Shown here in pieces: positions 12,180 through 24,500 of a stretch of 64,000 nt of DNA; the first letter of the stretch is position 1; every line of letters starts with the position of its first letter. The translations under genes were made by a program, and so were the position numbers. The stretch is from Mesostigma viride (Eukaryota > Streptophyta > Mesostigmatophyceae > Mesostigmatales > Mesostigmataceae): assembly GCA_009746045.1 (NCBI GenBank), contig RPFO01000819.1:684382-748381 (forward strand), given 5' to 3'. A model generated the notes under the pieces. That model saw only the letters and a list, made by a program, of their open reading frames with translations. It searched no databases and was not told the DNA's origin.

Positions 12180-13671
12180 CAGGCGCCATAGGTGAGCACC
12201 GTGAGGACTGAGGACCGGGACCTTGAGGAGCATGCGCTTGCAGTGCTTGCCCAGGTCCTTCGAGTGCAAGTAGGTCTTGAGCGACCGATGCCTAGCCCAG
12301 GCGGCAGGCCGATGCGGATGTCCACATCCTCGGCGGTGTCAGGGAGCATGCTCCCCGGCAGTTCGGAATTAAGCGATCACGGAACTCGACCTCCTTCCCG
12401 TCTAGCAACCGCAGCAGTGGCGGGCGACTGGTAGCCCCAATCACCATCGCCTTGAGCAGTTTTGACGCTAATCTCCAACCCCACCGCCCGCGCCTCCAAG
12501 CCCAGACAGTCCAGCCAGGTCTGAATGTGCTCGGGGCGCTCGATGAGGGTGGTATCATCCGCATATACCAGGTCGGACAGGCGGTAGCCAGGGCCACCGC
12601 CGCCATATTCGCGATCGTTAAGGATGTCCAAGCTGGCCAGGCTCGAACCCGAGCAGTAAAGCGTGCACGTGCCTGGCGCATGACGTGATCCACCACGATA
12701 ATGAACAGGTATGGGGACAGGACACAACCTTGCCACCGACACCCCGTGGTGAAGGGGGAATGGTGAGGTGGTGCCCTCCGACCGCAGTCCGCACTACTGC
12801 TTGTGAACCCTCATACAGCCGGTGAATGGCAGCAATAAACGTACTACGCTGGGGGCACACGGTCCAGACTCCAGAGCTAAGATGGCCCAAAGAGCCTCCC
12901 AGAGGACCGTGTCGAAAGCCTTGTTATAGTCAACAAAAATGAAGACCAGCGGAAAAACATCAGGGCGAATGCGACGCACCTCCTCCATCAACCGGCGCGC
13001 CACAAATACAGCCATGACAGTGTTACGGCCACGACGGAAACCCATCTGAGACTCATCCAGGTGCGGGTCCAGCGCGGCGTGGAGCCTGTGCAGCATCATG
13101 CGCATGAAGACCCTCAGCGCGGCGCTCTGGAGGCAGACACCCCGATAGAACTTTACCGGGGTCAGCAGCAGAGCCCTTCGTGTACAGCATGACTCGGATG
13201 GCTGTCTGCCACTCAGCAGGCGGAGGCTCATCAGAGAGCAGGACACGGTTGCAGAACGCCAGCAGAAGCTCCCTCACCGCCAGGTCAGGGGTCTTCAGCA
13301 GCTCAGCCGAAAGGTGGTCGACCGGCACCGACCGCCGCGTCGTACCGCAGGCGAGCAAGGGCGCCGTCCAATTCCTCCAAAGTGAAGGGGTGGACGACGT
13401 CGTTGGTGGCAAGGCAGCCCTCCTTCAAGGCGGGGACTTGATCATAGTCCGCGGCCGAGTAGGGGGGTGCAGGCAGCGGGGGAGGTCTGGCAACGCCGAG
13501 ACGGGCGGCCGTCTCAGGGTGAAGCGGCGGGGGAGGGGCGCGGGCCCCACCTGTCAAGGAAACATTGTGGGCCAACCAACCATCGGTCAAGGCTAACCGA
13601 TGCCGCGCCGTCCCCCGTGTGCTCCACTGGGGTGCGCTGCCGCCGAATGCCGCAGGGTAGCACATGGCCAT
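12180..13671 (-). pseudogene. LINE A ORF2 reverse transcriptase, frameshifted
   Basis: Minus-strand pieces in different frames together form a LINE reverse transcriptase: LRYDAAVGAG and PVDHLSAELLK (fingers), DESQMGFRRGRNT, FVDYNKAFDTVLWEALW (motif A) and YADDTTLIERPEHIQTWLD (motif C, catalytic YADD, near 12,570-12,500). At least four frame changes break it. ORF2 continues towards the tail at 11.2 kb, but the intervening 350 bp or so is replaced by the chimeric insertion. The endonuclease domain is missing: LINE identity is lost beyond 13,671, where a second copy abuts. Confidence 0.85.
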
Positions 13672-13679
13672 GCCTAGCT

Positions 13680-14106
13680 AGTCAATCACGGAAAGTCCAC
13701 AGGTGGCGGCCCTGCCGCGCGCGGCCTGGGGCGAGCCAGGTGAGGACTTGTAAACGTCCAGGCCTGGGCGGGCTTGGTGCAAGCTAGTCTATCTGATGTG
13801 TCTACCAGTGATCTGTGCGGGCCAGACCTGTGCCCGGCTAGGCCCAGGTGCCTGTGCCTAATCTTGAATGTGGGAAACATATGGCAAATCAGTGTACAAA
13901 TCCTCATTACTAATGTGCAAACCAAAGGGGATATTAAGGGCCTTGTGCAGCATCTTGGTGACGTTAATTGCCGTCGAGTTGTTGCTCCAGCTCCTGCCGT
14001 TAGTGTCCAGGTCTAGCTCGACACGGCGCTGTAGGTCAGGATCGTCAGAATGACGACCTTGAAGAGGTGCCGCTTGACGATCCGGGGTAGGGCGGGTTTG
14101 CTCCAC
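13680..14106 (-). pseudogene. C-terminal LINE ORF2 fragment (copy F)
   Basis: Minus-strand reading LPYVSHI, LGLAGHRSGPH, VDTSDRLACTKPAQ matches the ORF2 C-terminus at 30.2-30.6 kb (LPYVSHIIRQRRLGLAGHLA). It is frameshifted and abuts LINE A, so these are two separate insertions in the same orientation. Confidence 0.7.
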
Positions 14107-14234
14107 CAGCGGCGGTGGTCATGGAGTTGCGCCCACGCCATGCCTCTTTGTCGTCAGGTCGTCCAGTTGATCCTTGTCGTCAGGTCGTCCTCGCAGTAGG
14201 GAAGCCAACTGCCGAGCAACTTGAAGCGGCCGAA

Positions 14235-14350
14235 GTCCGCACCTTAGCTGCTGGAATACATAGTGGTGCAGGTGCACTTTGTGCACCCAGAGCAGGTGTA
14301 GTTTACACCCTACCCAAGTGCAGGAAGTAGCCCAGAATGTATTAAAAGCC
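14235..14350 (+). mobile_element. LINE 3' UTR tail fragment
   Basis: The plus strand carries the second tail subfamily: GGTGCAGGTGCACTTTGTGC..., GTAGTTTACACCCTACCC and GTAGCCCAGAATGTATTAAA. The same order of blocks is seen near 55,610-55,700 and, inverted, at 31.1, 43.95 and 53.7 kb. Confidence 0.65.
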
Positions 14351-14399
14351 ATATTCTGATTTGGCACGCCGCAAAGGTGAAAACCATTTGCGTTCAGTG

Positions 14400-14580
14400 C
14401 CGGTCCGTGGAAAACGCGGAAAAACGCGATCTGCAAATGAATCCAGGCCGGAATCGAACTGGGGACCTCTCGCACCAATTTTGCTGACTATAGGACGGAC
14501 GTCTCCGGATCCTAAGGCATCGCCAACTGACACCTACAGTCATCCGCAAAAGTTCTCCTTTCCGGGGAGTGATGCAAGCC
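14400..14580 (-). mobile_element. Possible tRNA-derived SINE (copy 1)
   Basis: On minus, CCTATAGTCAGCAAAATTGG resembles an A box and is followed by GAGAGGTCCCCAGTTCGATTCC, close to the T-arm and B box of an Ala-type tRNA. The two boxes are too close for a complete tRNA and the T-stem does not pair well. A related block occurs at 19.8 kb, with shared GGATC-GGAGAC and CTATAGTC segments and a similar downstream CCGCAAAAG stretch. Confidence 0.35.
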
Positions 14581-14599
14581 TTTCGGATTTGGTACTAGA

Positions 14600-15140
14600 T
14601 AAATCATTCGAGATCTGTGTGTAGGAGTAAAAGCCATCTGCCCCTTCTCAGGGATATGTGCTACATGTACTCCCAACGGACGTTGTGTTCCATATTAATA
14701 TCATTTAATTTAATGAAACATAAGGAAAGCCCCGAAAAGAGAAAGAACCCCAAAAGAAAATAATAATACAATGATATTATATACACTATGATTATAATAC
14801 TATTGTTCCATTTTGTCTGCAGTGTGACAACTTTTTTTCCTATTGAAGGTCTAGACAGCTACTATTGAAACTAGGGTACGGTATACAAAATGCTGTCAGA
14901 TAGACTTTGCCTTGCATGTCAACACCATGATTCATGCTCACCCAAAGACTTTTCCGACATCCACAGCAGGCAATCATGCCCCGTGCGCAGGGTTTGCTAT
15001 ACATTAAGTGAGGCAACTATTCCTGGCAACATGGCGGTCCAACGTTGCCAGAGGATTGGAGCAGTTGTCGTATGTAAACTGTATATACAATAAACTGCCA
15101 CCCCCGCGTCCTTGTGCCAGGTTGATGCATAAGAGCACGC
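14600..15140. other. AT-rich gene-free stretch
   Basis: Contains the LINE-tail phrase GTGCTACATGTACTCCCAAC near 14,650 and AT-rich low-complexity DNA around 14,700-14,800. No gene recognised. Confidence 0.5.
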
Positions 15141-15141
15141 G

Positions 15142-15232
15142 GACTCGAACACGCGGACAAGATAACGGCAGGCTCGAGCTACCATGGTCCGGATTCTCCC
15201 GATTTCTGGGCTGCGCTGGTTGTCTCCTTGAT
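15142..15232 (-). mobile_element. SINE-like repeat (copy 1 of 2)
   Basis: A block of about 90 bp shared with 55,329-55,423 with few differences (ACAAGATAACGGCAGGCTCG, GCTACCATGGTCC, GATTCTCCCGATTTCT). On minus it has GGTAGCTCGAG, A-box-like, and GTTCGAGTCC, B-box-like, about 30 bp apart, which fits a pol III-promoted tRNA-derived SINE. Confidence 0.4.
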
Positions 15233-15558
15233 AAGAGCAACCATGCATCTCGACAGGAGTGGCTGCTGTGCATGTTCTGTCCGGCCTTCCTTTTCCTTGT
15301 TCTTCTATCACATGCAGCGTCCACCTCTATGCTGTGTTTTGTGAATCCAACCTCTCGCTGGTTGGATTCACATGAATGTTACAACTCCCCTGGAATACAG
15401 AGTCACCGATTCCAAAATTCCGATACCAAAATTCTAGTGGTACCGCCTGCCTGGCGCAGGCTGCCTCTTTGGACAAAACATGACATCGCGTCGGCTGCAC
15501 GCGTGGCACACTGTGCGCCAATGCCCCGAGCACGCACCACACCAATTGCTGACCCGTC

Positions 15559-17089
15559 TCAGCACAGCTTCAAGTCTATTTCGTACGTGCACACGAGGTC
15601 GGGGCACTCGCATGCCGCATACTTCTTCTCCATCCATCCCAAAAAACCATCCTCCAGCACCACCGGCTGAATGCCCTCCAGATCATGAGCGTGCTTGGCC
15701 ACTGCCTCTGCAAATTTCTGCGCGCACTTGGGGCCACGCACCTGCAAGGGTGGCGCATGACCGGTAACCATAAATTAAAAGGATAGGTGAATATAGTAAT
15801 TAAAACATAGTTAGTCAAGGATCCCAGGAAGATAACTCTAAAACACCTTGTATCCTGCGACTCTCCCAACAAGGGCATGGGCGTACTGGACCACAGAGTG
15901 GCGTGCTATCCAGTGAGTATAGTAGAGTAGAGTATACAGTTAGAATAGTATGCACACTATTGAAAGAAGTGGCTATGTGTATTCAGATTTGACCTGGTGA
16001 GGAATGAACTATGCCGCTACACAAACATGTGAGTGCTTCCCAACCACGCCTGCAATCGATCAGCTGGGGCCATAACCCCCGGTTCTTTTTTATGCTCCTC
16101 AAGCTGATGCTGGCCCAGGTCACTAACCGCGAATCGCTTGACATGAGACTCCAACATAAGCTATGCATTATAGATAATCTGATTGGCTGCACGCTCAACA
16201 CAAGCAACATGTGCTCCGTGGTTGACTGTCTGGATAACTGCAAGTTCCAACATGGAAGTTGGCTACTGTATCACAAACACGTGGACCAATGAGCACGTTT
16301 CACTTACCTGCGAGTATGAGCAAAAGAAGATCACATGCCCAGGGCGGGCATCCTTGACGACTTGCAAGAGAGTAGGGATGCTGTCCTCAAATGTCTTGCT
16401 TGGAAAATGTCTGGAGCCTGCACCCAGAAAGAGCAAAGGAAATGAAGCAGTCACCGGGGTAAGAATCAGAAAGAGTTCCTCGCGCGTATATGAAGAAAAT
16501 GTCCCAGGCAGCAGGTGGTCAGGGCCGTGCATTGCATACCTTCATAAAGTGGCAATTATATCGATCTGATCGGGCAGCAGAAGCACACGTATTGCTTCAT
16601 CAGGTTACCAACTTGACCGTACGAAACGTCGGCCGCGGGCAGCTAGAACAATGGCTCTGGGCGGCAGAAAACTAGGCACGCGAAAAGGAATATAGTAGTT
16701 TCAGCCTAGATGAGCAGCAGGCCTAATAATGTGCTCAACACGAACTGTTATAGCGAAAAAAGCCTTCCAATCTCACCATCAGGAGGTGATTCTAGTTCAT
16801 CGGCAGCAGCTTACCAGGAATATGTCCACTGTAAGCTCGCTCTTCGTCCCTGCAAGACCAGCCAATACAATATGATCCGAGTCAATCCTAGCGCGAAGGG
16901 CTGCAGCGCCCGTGCAGACGGTGCAAGTGCCGATCGAAGTGCCGCGTGAGGAGAAATTCATCCTATAACAGCTTTTCAGTCAAGTCAAAAAGATTATACA
17001 AACCTGCAATCGACGAACAGGCAATCATTCGCTCCTTTGGTCGACAAGATGTCGATGACCTTGGCGGCGGCAAATACAGGCAATTTCAT
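15559..17089 (-). CDS. Plant-type CDC25 / arsenate-reductase-like rhodanese phosphatase
   Basis: Four minus-strand exons join without phase conflict: 17089-17004, 16849-16815 (35-bp microexon), 16417-16308 and 15741-15559, giving 137 aa. All introns are GT-AG. The translation reads FVDCRDEERAYSGHIPGS, then CSYSQVRGPKCAQKF across the last junction, then GIQPVVLEDGFLGW and a Cys-rich end CECPDLVCTYEIDLKLC. This matches the Arabidopsis CDC25-like proteins in order and length (about 132 aa). The C-x5-R catalytic loop is present (C73, R79); the His usually before the Cys is Phe. The C-terminal cysteines may form the zinc site known in the plant enzyme. Such proteins show tyrosine-phosphatase and arsenate-reductase activity. 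ATG 17089 is the start because an upstream in-frame stop lies close and family length fits. Confidence 0.85.
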
Positions 17090-17820
17090 CTGTGCTTGCA
17101 GCTCGGCGGCGCTGTAGTCAATTGCAATTATCGGTCATGGAGTAGTATTCCCGCGGGTTCCGACACATGCGTGCAATAAACTTGCAAACAGTGTACTCTT
17201 TCGAGCACAATCAAGGTCCACGAAATTTGAAAAGACCGTAATGTTGATGAGCATGAATTCGCTTCCTGCGCGGGTATTTAGGATTTCAACGCGCTGGCAA
17301 CGTCGACACAGCTAACCTAGTGGCTGTACCTGCGCTGGACGAGGGAACAAGTTACGCCCTGGCAGTTGGCACACGGCAATTGTGGGCGAATTGCAATCAC
17401 GTCTTTTTGTCGTGCCACTGTTGAAGCGAATTTCCCGAGATTCTGCCGCCCGAGTTGCTGCCAAGCGGCGAGATTCTCGTCAACATGCCATGAAAAGTTC
17501 AAGCCAGAGCCTGAACTTAACGACAAACCACTACATCTTCGGGTATTTGTGCAGTCCTGGCTGGTAAGTTCAGAAGATTTCGAGTGGGTACGCGGCTGTT
17601 CAGAACATCACTAATTGGAACCTGCTTGGAACAGGCTTGGCAGTTGGCGCAGAAGCAGACATTGGTGCCCGCAACCCCTGGGTCTTTATGTACATACATA
17701 CAATGTTGCCGGCCTTTTTAACCTGTCACCTGCCACATCATTCACGCTGAGTAACCAGCTGGTCGCTGATTGGAGCTCTGATTGGTATTAACTACTTACC
17801 CATTTATTTATTAGAGATTT
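17090..17820. other. Upstream region of the CDC25-like gene
   Basis: Probably contains its 5' UTR and promoter. Short ORFs on both strands show no family resemblance. Near 17,750 the phrase AACCAGCTGGTCG recurs at 61,527, next to a LINE end. Confidence 0.4.
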
Positions 17821-17823
17821 ATC

Positions 17824-18009
17824 TGGCGGAGCCAATTTTCGGAAGAACCGTTAGGTTCGCCAGAATTGGCGAAGCTTATAAGGCCGTACACGTGAGAAAA
17901 CATAGGAATAGGGGATGAAAATCCGTCAATCCATCCATCCATACATCCACCGAATTTGTCCCGAATTTGCAAGCATAAGGGTGAGGTTCTTCCGAAAATT
18001 GGCTCCGCC
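17824..18009. mobile_element. MITE-like foldback element, 186 bp
   Basis: A perfect 25-bp inverted repeat (core GGAGCCAATTTTCGGAAGAA) occupies 17,824-17,848 and 17,985-18,009 and encloses about 136 bp with no ORF. Size and structure fit a miniature inverted-repeat transposon. No clear target duplication could be seen. Confidence 0.6.
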
Positions 18010-18585
18010 GTAGAGTTTCAACGGGCAAGTTGCAAACACGCACGTTACTTGATATAATTATATGTGAGTAGATTTATATAATTATGTAGGTCTCCATACA
18101 GGCTGTATTGGTAAATAAAGATACCCATTTACCCCTGATTTACCCAGGATTCTAATTGGAAGTAGGTACTCGCAGCCCCTGCCAAACCAGTACGTTTGAA
18201 TTTCCCCGCGCCTGGCCGCGGCCGTTGAAACTCGCATACGAGGGCAAGATAACCGAGGTAAGAACTTGAACAATACGCCATCGCCAGTAGATTGCCCCTT
18301 CCGGCTTCCGCTGACTACGAGCCGTGTCTAGAACAGACACGTTGATACTGATAAGAGACTACCGCGAAAAGCTGGAAGCTGTTTAAAGATTCATAATTTG
18401 CTTGGTTTGGGTAACCTGACTTTGCGTAATCGGCTATGGAAATGCCTACCACAGACGGTATGTCGCATACTGTAGGAAGTTGTTTTGAAGGGGTAATTTA
18501 AGGGAGAAATATATTCTTCTCAATAATAGAAGCGAAAAGGATTCACCTGTGGACGCTCCTCACGTTGTCTTGCACAACAGCCTAA
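18010..18585. other. Upstream region of the coiled-coil gene
   Basis: No gene recognised. A TACCCATTTACCC motif near 18,122 is shared with 7.18 kb (minus) and 61.58 kb. Confidence 0.4.
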
Positions 18586-21500
18586 ATGGAGTCTCGCTCG
18601 TTACGTGAACGGAAGCCTGTAAATTACGTTGTCGACATAGCAAGCCCTAAGCCCGAGCGGCAAAAGAAAAGGGTGGCGCCCGCAAAGGAAAAAGAAAATG
18701 TGTTGGCTAAAGACAAATCCTCCAAGGACAAAGAACATGATCATCGCCATGATGACCGCGTCAAGCATGCGACAGCAAACCCCCACGATCGCGACGACAG
18801 CGCGACGCGCGCACCTACATCGGACCACGCTGTTGCTCCTGCCGCTAAGGACGCACATGATGGAGCCAAAAAATCTACCGTTACCGCGTCTGCCCCTGCA
18901 AGCTTAGAACAAGCCTCGGGGCAGACAGGCAAGTCATTAAGGACAGAATTGCCTCTTCAGGCGGCTACAAACAGCGTGGCGCCTTCGGTACGGCCAACCT
19001 CAAAAGGGAAACGGAAGAAAGGAGGGCAGGTCTCACCAATGGTGGCAGCAAAGGCCGCTGAAGCCTCCGTTCACGACATCACGGGAGATGATGGCGACGA
19101 TGACCTGGTCAGTTTGGAAACTGCCTTCTGAGGGCATGCATATGGAAGTACCTAGTATGTTTATCTCTTTACAAGCACTTGGCAGCAACTGTTTGTCTAG
19201 CGCCCTTTTTGCAGCCCATTCGACGACCATCTCGCCCCACCTCACGCACGTCCAAGCCAGGACGATTCACATGGACGCCCTCCCCGTTCTCTGGCCCCCC
19301 TGCAATGCTACCAAGTAATAAGGGGGCACGTCGTGACCCGGTACCCACAATAGTAGCCACATGAAGCAGGAGACCTCTCCTGCATTATGTGGCTACTATT
19401 TGGACGTGGCAGGAATGTGATTCACACGAACAACACACAAACAACACACAAACAACTGCCATGTCAGTGGGGCACTCAAGCCACACTGCCCATCATCCCC
19501 GCTTCCTTTCTCTCTGTGACCACGAGGGTACTGAATTCACGTAGCAGTTGCGCCCAAGTGTATCAGTGTATACACAGCAACCGTTCCGTGGCGCATGCTG
19601 CCCTGCCCCCTCTGCTGACCATGCACGCGCTTGGCCCCCTCTCAATGACTACCCGCACTCCGTCGCTACCCTCTTGCTGACGACCTGCACTCGTCACCCT
19701 CTTGCTGACTCCCGCAATTGGCTCTCAGGTGCTTCCGACGTCGTCCAAGAAAAGGAAGGCGACCCCCGCAGCGGCTACCGGCCGTAAAGCTCCAAAAGGT
19801 ATGAACCGTGAAAACTTTAGGAGACACAGGACCTCTGGTACAATTTCGCGACTATAGGGGTCTCCTGATCCGAAGGCATCCCAAACTATAGCCCAACTGC
19901 GAAAAAGGCTCTTTACCGGAGAACGGTGCCAGTGTGTCTGAAATTCCCCAACATATACCAGCGGACATAATCTAATTGTGCTAGCCTCAGGGGGGCGAAT
20001 GTGAGCAGCACTACTGGCTGGGGCACGTAAGGACGGTGACTCCAGGTTGACCACGGCTGAACTCTGGACCTCCGACTAGCGTCAGCAGCTTGTAGCCGGT
20101 CAGTCTACAGTACCCCTGTACCCTGTGCGGTGGTGTACGTAGGACCGTTTCCTTATGCACCCCTGTACCCTGTGTGGTGTTGTACGTAGGACCGTTTCCT
20201 TACGAGCTCTGCTATCGGTGCCTGCTGGTGTACCGCCATGCCCTCTTCCTTACCCTCCCTGGCCCCCCCTGTCATGCCCCTCGTCGAGCCGCCTCTCCCC
20301 TGGCCCCATGCTGCCTTTCCCCTCGCCCCATGCTGCCTCTCCCTTGCCTCTCCCCTTGCCTCTCCCCTTGCCTCTCCCCTCGCCTCTCCCCTCGCCTCTC
20401 CCCTCGCCTCTTCCCTGGCCTCTCCCCTGGCCTCTCCCCTGGCCTCTCCCCTGGCCTCTCCCCTGGCCTCTCCCCTGGCCTCTCCCCTCGCCTCTCCCCT
20501 CGCCTCTCCCCTGGCCTCTCCCCTGGCCTCTCCCCTGGCCTCTCCCCTTGCCTCTCCCCTTGCCTCTCCCCTCGCCCAATGCTGCCTCTCCCCTTGCCTC
20601 TCCCCATGCTGCCTCTGACCTTGCCTCTCCCCAAGCTGCCTCTGCCCTTGCCTCTCCCCTTGCCTCTGCCCTTGCTGCTGCTTCCCTTGTCTTTTTCCCG
20701 TGCCTCTGCCTGCGACTAAATCTTCCGGTACACCCCCCCTTGCTGCCCGCATACCTGGGGGCAGCCAGACCATGGGTGTCGACCGGCATAGAATGTAGCT
20801 CCAGCCAACAGCAACATCTCGAAAGGGATCCCCTCTCTGGACACGGACAGTTGGGGCATGCCCGGGCAGGACGCAGCAGCTAACCGCATTATAATATGAC
20901 GCGTCATGATATGCACTATAATATGATATGCACTATAATATGACATGCACTATAATATGATATGCACTATAATATGACGCGTCATGATATGCCGCGTTCT
21001 CGTCCAAGCCCAGACTCAGGCAAACCGTCCTGCCCAGACCCTGCCTGCCATTCCTTTAGAGTGGTTGAGGTTGCTCTGCTTGGGAGAGCAACCCTGGTCA
21101 TGAGCGTGTGCAGGAACTCCCTCCTTGCCTTCTAGCCTCAAACCCCTCGTCGCTAAGGAACTGTGCATGGTGACTTGCGCTTTGGTTACTTACTCGCATG
21201 CTTACTTGGCCGTGTGCTTACCTGAACACGTACTTAAATAGCCACTTACCAGGACGCATACTCTCTTTTCAACCCCCACCCTTTGATGCCCTCACGGCTC
21301 ATGGCTCCCCACGACGCAGCCACGGCACCGTCGGGTGAGAAAGCAGCCAAGGCCTCCCATGCGCGAGCTGCTGCCATGGCGGCAGGTCCTAACACCCCAA
21401 CGGCACCTCACGCGGACGCGACCGATGGCCAGAAAGGCCTGCCCCAGGGTGTCCCTGCAGTAAACTGCCAGGCCAACTCTTCCCAGCCATCTGCGGCCAA

Positions 21501-24500
21501 CGCGGGCAGCCCCATGGTGACAAATGCCAGCATGGTCGCGGTGACGGATGCAGGCACCATCGCAGTGACGGATGCAGGCGCCATCGCGATGACCAACGCG
21601 GAGCGCGAGGAGCTGACCCAGGTGAGGGGAGGGGGGCAGAGCTGACCCAGGTGAGATGGATTACCGCTTTGCCATGCAGATGGCAGTATTGCTGGGCAGA
21701 TGGCAGTGTCGCGGTGTCACCATGCCGCCGCCCTGACCTAGCTGCGCGTCGCAAGGGTTGTTTCGTACGTGCTGTTTCATGTCAATTACTGTCCATCCTA
21801 CTCCCGCATGGGGCGCGGTGAAGCGGGCGGCAGGGTGTGAATCTCTCGGCTGCGCCTCATCGCAGTGCTTCCTGCGTGTGTCTCGCCATCATCCCTCGTT
21901 GCTACTCCCCAGCAGCCGTCAGGTAGGGATGGCACAGCAGCCACCCGTATCATGCTTGTGGCCACCCACGGCTATCTGCACCGGCCCCTAACATCGATCT
22001 CACCCTCGTGGTCATCCACGTGCCATGACTCTGGCCCTGCATTTTTACGTGCATCAACAGCTACAAGGTGGGACCCATCGTCATGCCTCGTAAACCCTTG
22101 CAGGTGGTCGTGTGCGATGGGGCCTAGTCATGGGCTACCCCTTGCGGTCTGATGTCCCCTTGTGGCATCGCCTCTAACTCGGTGTCGCCGCGATGCCCCT
22201 CTCCCCTGCCCGTCCCCCCTGGTGCTCTTTACCCCCAGCTGCGCGCACTGTATGACCAACTTCAATGCCGCTTCGAGAAGATGAAGGTGGGGGCTCCATA
22301 TGCGTATTGTGTATGCCATGTCAATACGATGCAATGGGTGATGCAATACTTTGTAATGCAACATGTCGAGCAATACAATGACATGTGACTTTGCCATCAC
22401 CATGCATGCAATCAGATGACATGGGACTTAGCCTTGCATATGGACGTGATGGGATGGCATGATGTGGGACAGTTCCAGGTTGATGGAGGTGCGTTTCCTG
22501 CTGCCCCGACACAGTGGTGAATGCGGATGTGGCGGATGATGGGTACAACATGAGTGATGTGTCTAGTGCAGTGGGGTGAACTGATTAATAAATCATGTAA
22601 GTCTGGTAGAGCCAGTGGATGTCCCCACATCTCCTTTCTCCCAGTGGCTTTTCTCCCTTTTGGCATTGCATGCGAGCATGGCTCGGACTGCAGCGCCTAA
22701 CTCATGTGCTTGCTGGCATTATATCCATTTATGTGCACCGTTGGCCCAGTCACGCTACTGTGGGGCATGGCCACACGGCGGTCGTGCATGCTTGCGGTGG
22801 GGCATGGCCACACGGCGGTCGTGCATGTTTGCAGTGGGGCATGGCCACACGGCAGTCGTGCATGTTTGCAGTGGGGCATGGCCACACGGCGGTCGCGCAT
22901 GCTTGCGGTGGGGCATGGCCACACGGCGGCCGTGCATGTTTGCAGTGGGGCATGGCAACACGGCGGTCGCGCATGTTTGCAGTGGGGCATGGCCATACGG
23001 CGGTCGCGCAAGTTTGCAGTGGGGCATGGCCACACGGCGGTCGTGCATGTTTGCAGTGGGGCATGGCCATACGGCGGCCGTGCATGCTTGCGGTGGGGCA
23101 TGGCCACACGGCGGTCGTGCATGTTTGCAGTGGGGCATGGCCACACGGCGGCCGTGCATGTTTGCAGTGGGGCATGGCCACACGGCGGCCGTGCATGTTT
23201 GCAGTGGGGCATGGCCACACGGCGGTCGCGCATGTTTGCAGTGGGGCATGGCCACACGGCGGCCGTGCATGCTTGCAGTGGGGCATGGCCATACGGCGGT
23301 CGCGCATGCTTGCGGTGGGGCATGGCCACACGGCGGTCGTGCATGTTTGCAGTGGGGCATGGCCATACGGCGGCCGTGCATGCTTGCGGTGGGGCATGGC
23401 CACACGGCGGTCGCGCATGCTTGCAGTGGGGCATGGCCATATTGCGGTTGTGCATGCTTGAGTTGGTGCATGCTTGTGGATCCAACGATGGGGGCGGGGG
23501 GTGTGATGGGGCCGCCGCCATGGTGAGGGACCGAGCTATCGCCGAGGGAGGCGGAGGGACCAGGAGAGGAGTGCGTGAGAGCCACTGCTGGAGCCGCTTT
23601 GTGGTGTTCTTCTTTCTCCCCATCACGCCCACCCCCGCGCCGATGCCGATGCCCCCGCGCATAAACCCACACGCTCAGATGTCCTACGCGCTTAGGCACA
23701 CATGCCCAAACATGGACACCCACTCCACATGCCCATACCCACACGTCCATACCAATGCGCCCACACCGACGTGCCCAAGCCCACGCGGTCAAATGACATC
23801 GCTCCACGTCCGCGCCGCCGCACCAGGCCTAAAAGCCGCGATGCCAGCGATCATGCCCCTCTCATGCCACGTACTGCATGGTCCATGCACGCATACTTCC
23901 TCCTGCCACTTATACTTCCTCCACATGGTCCATGCACACATACTTGGTCCTGCCCACCCCCGCAGGCACTCAAGATCGCCGAGGTTAACGACCAGCACAA
24001 GGTGCTGACGGAGCACGTGCAAGGTGGGTCACAGGACAGGCTGAAGGAGAGCTGTGCCGGGAGCTGTGCGCATCCACCCCGTGGTTGGGTGTGGCATCCG
24101 CATGGCCCATCACAGCTGCCCGTACACTTTGTACACAACTATTGAACATTATTCCATTAAAAAACGAGTAGAGCGTGCACATTGAGCTACAGCATCAGCC
24201 TAGAAAAGGTCGCTGCGTTTTTGGTCTCTGGAAACATGCTGTCTGCTAGGGGCCGTGGAGCGAGGGTGGTCCTATCCCTGGCTGGCTAAGCCATCTTGAC
24301 AGCACCGCGGTCCAGTCGATGGCACACATCGCCGGGCGCTATGTCCGTGAGAAAGGAAGATTAACTCCTGTGCGCCACCTCACTTCTTCCCGTCCTTCCC
24401 CAGGCTGCCCTTCTTTGTGTATGTGCATGCCTCTGCGTGTCAGTGCATGTGTGTGGGTGTGGGTGCATGAGTGCGGTCATGGTTGCATTTGGATGCGTGT

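Noticed and set aside
14400..14580. A functional tRNA gene
   Set aside because: The A-box and B-box words are too close, the anticodon arm is missing and the T-stem pairs poorly; better read as a SINE relic.
22757..23455. CRISPR-like direct repeats
   Set aside because: Units are contiguous with no unique spacers, and the context is eukaryotic.
22615..24008. Long ORFs on both strands (up to about 430 codons) that could suggest a repeat protein
   Set aside because: They are a 37-bp non-coding tandem array lying in intron 4 of the coiled-coil gene; all six frames are open.
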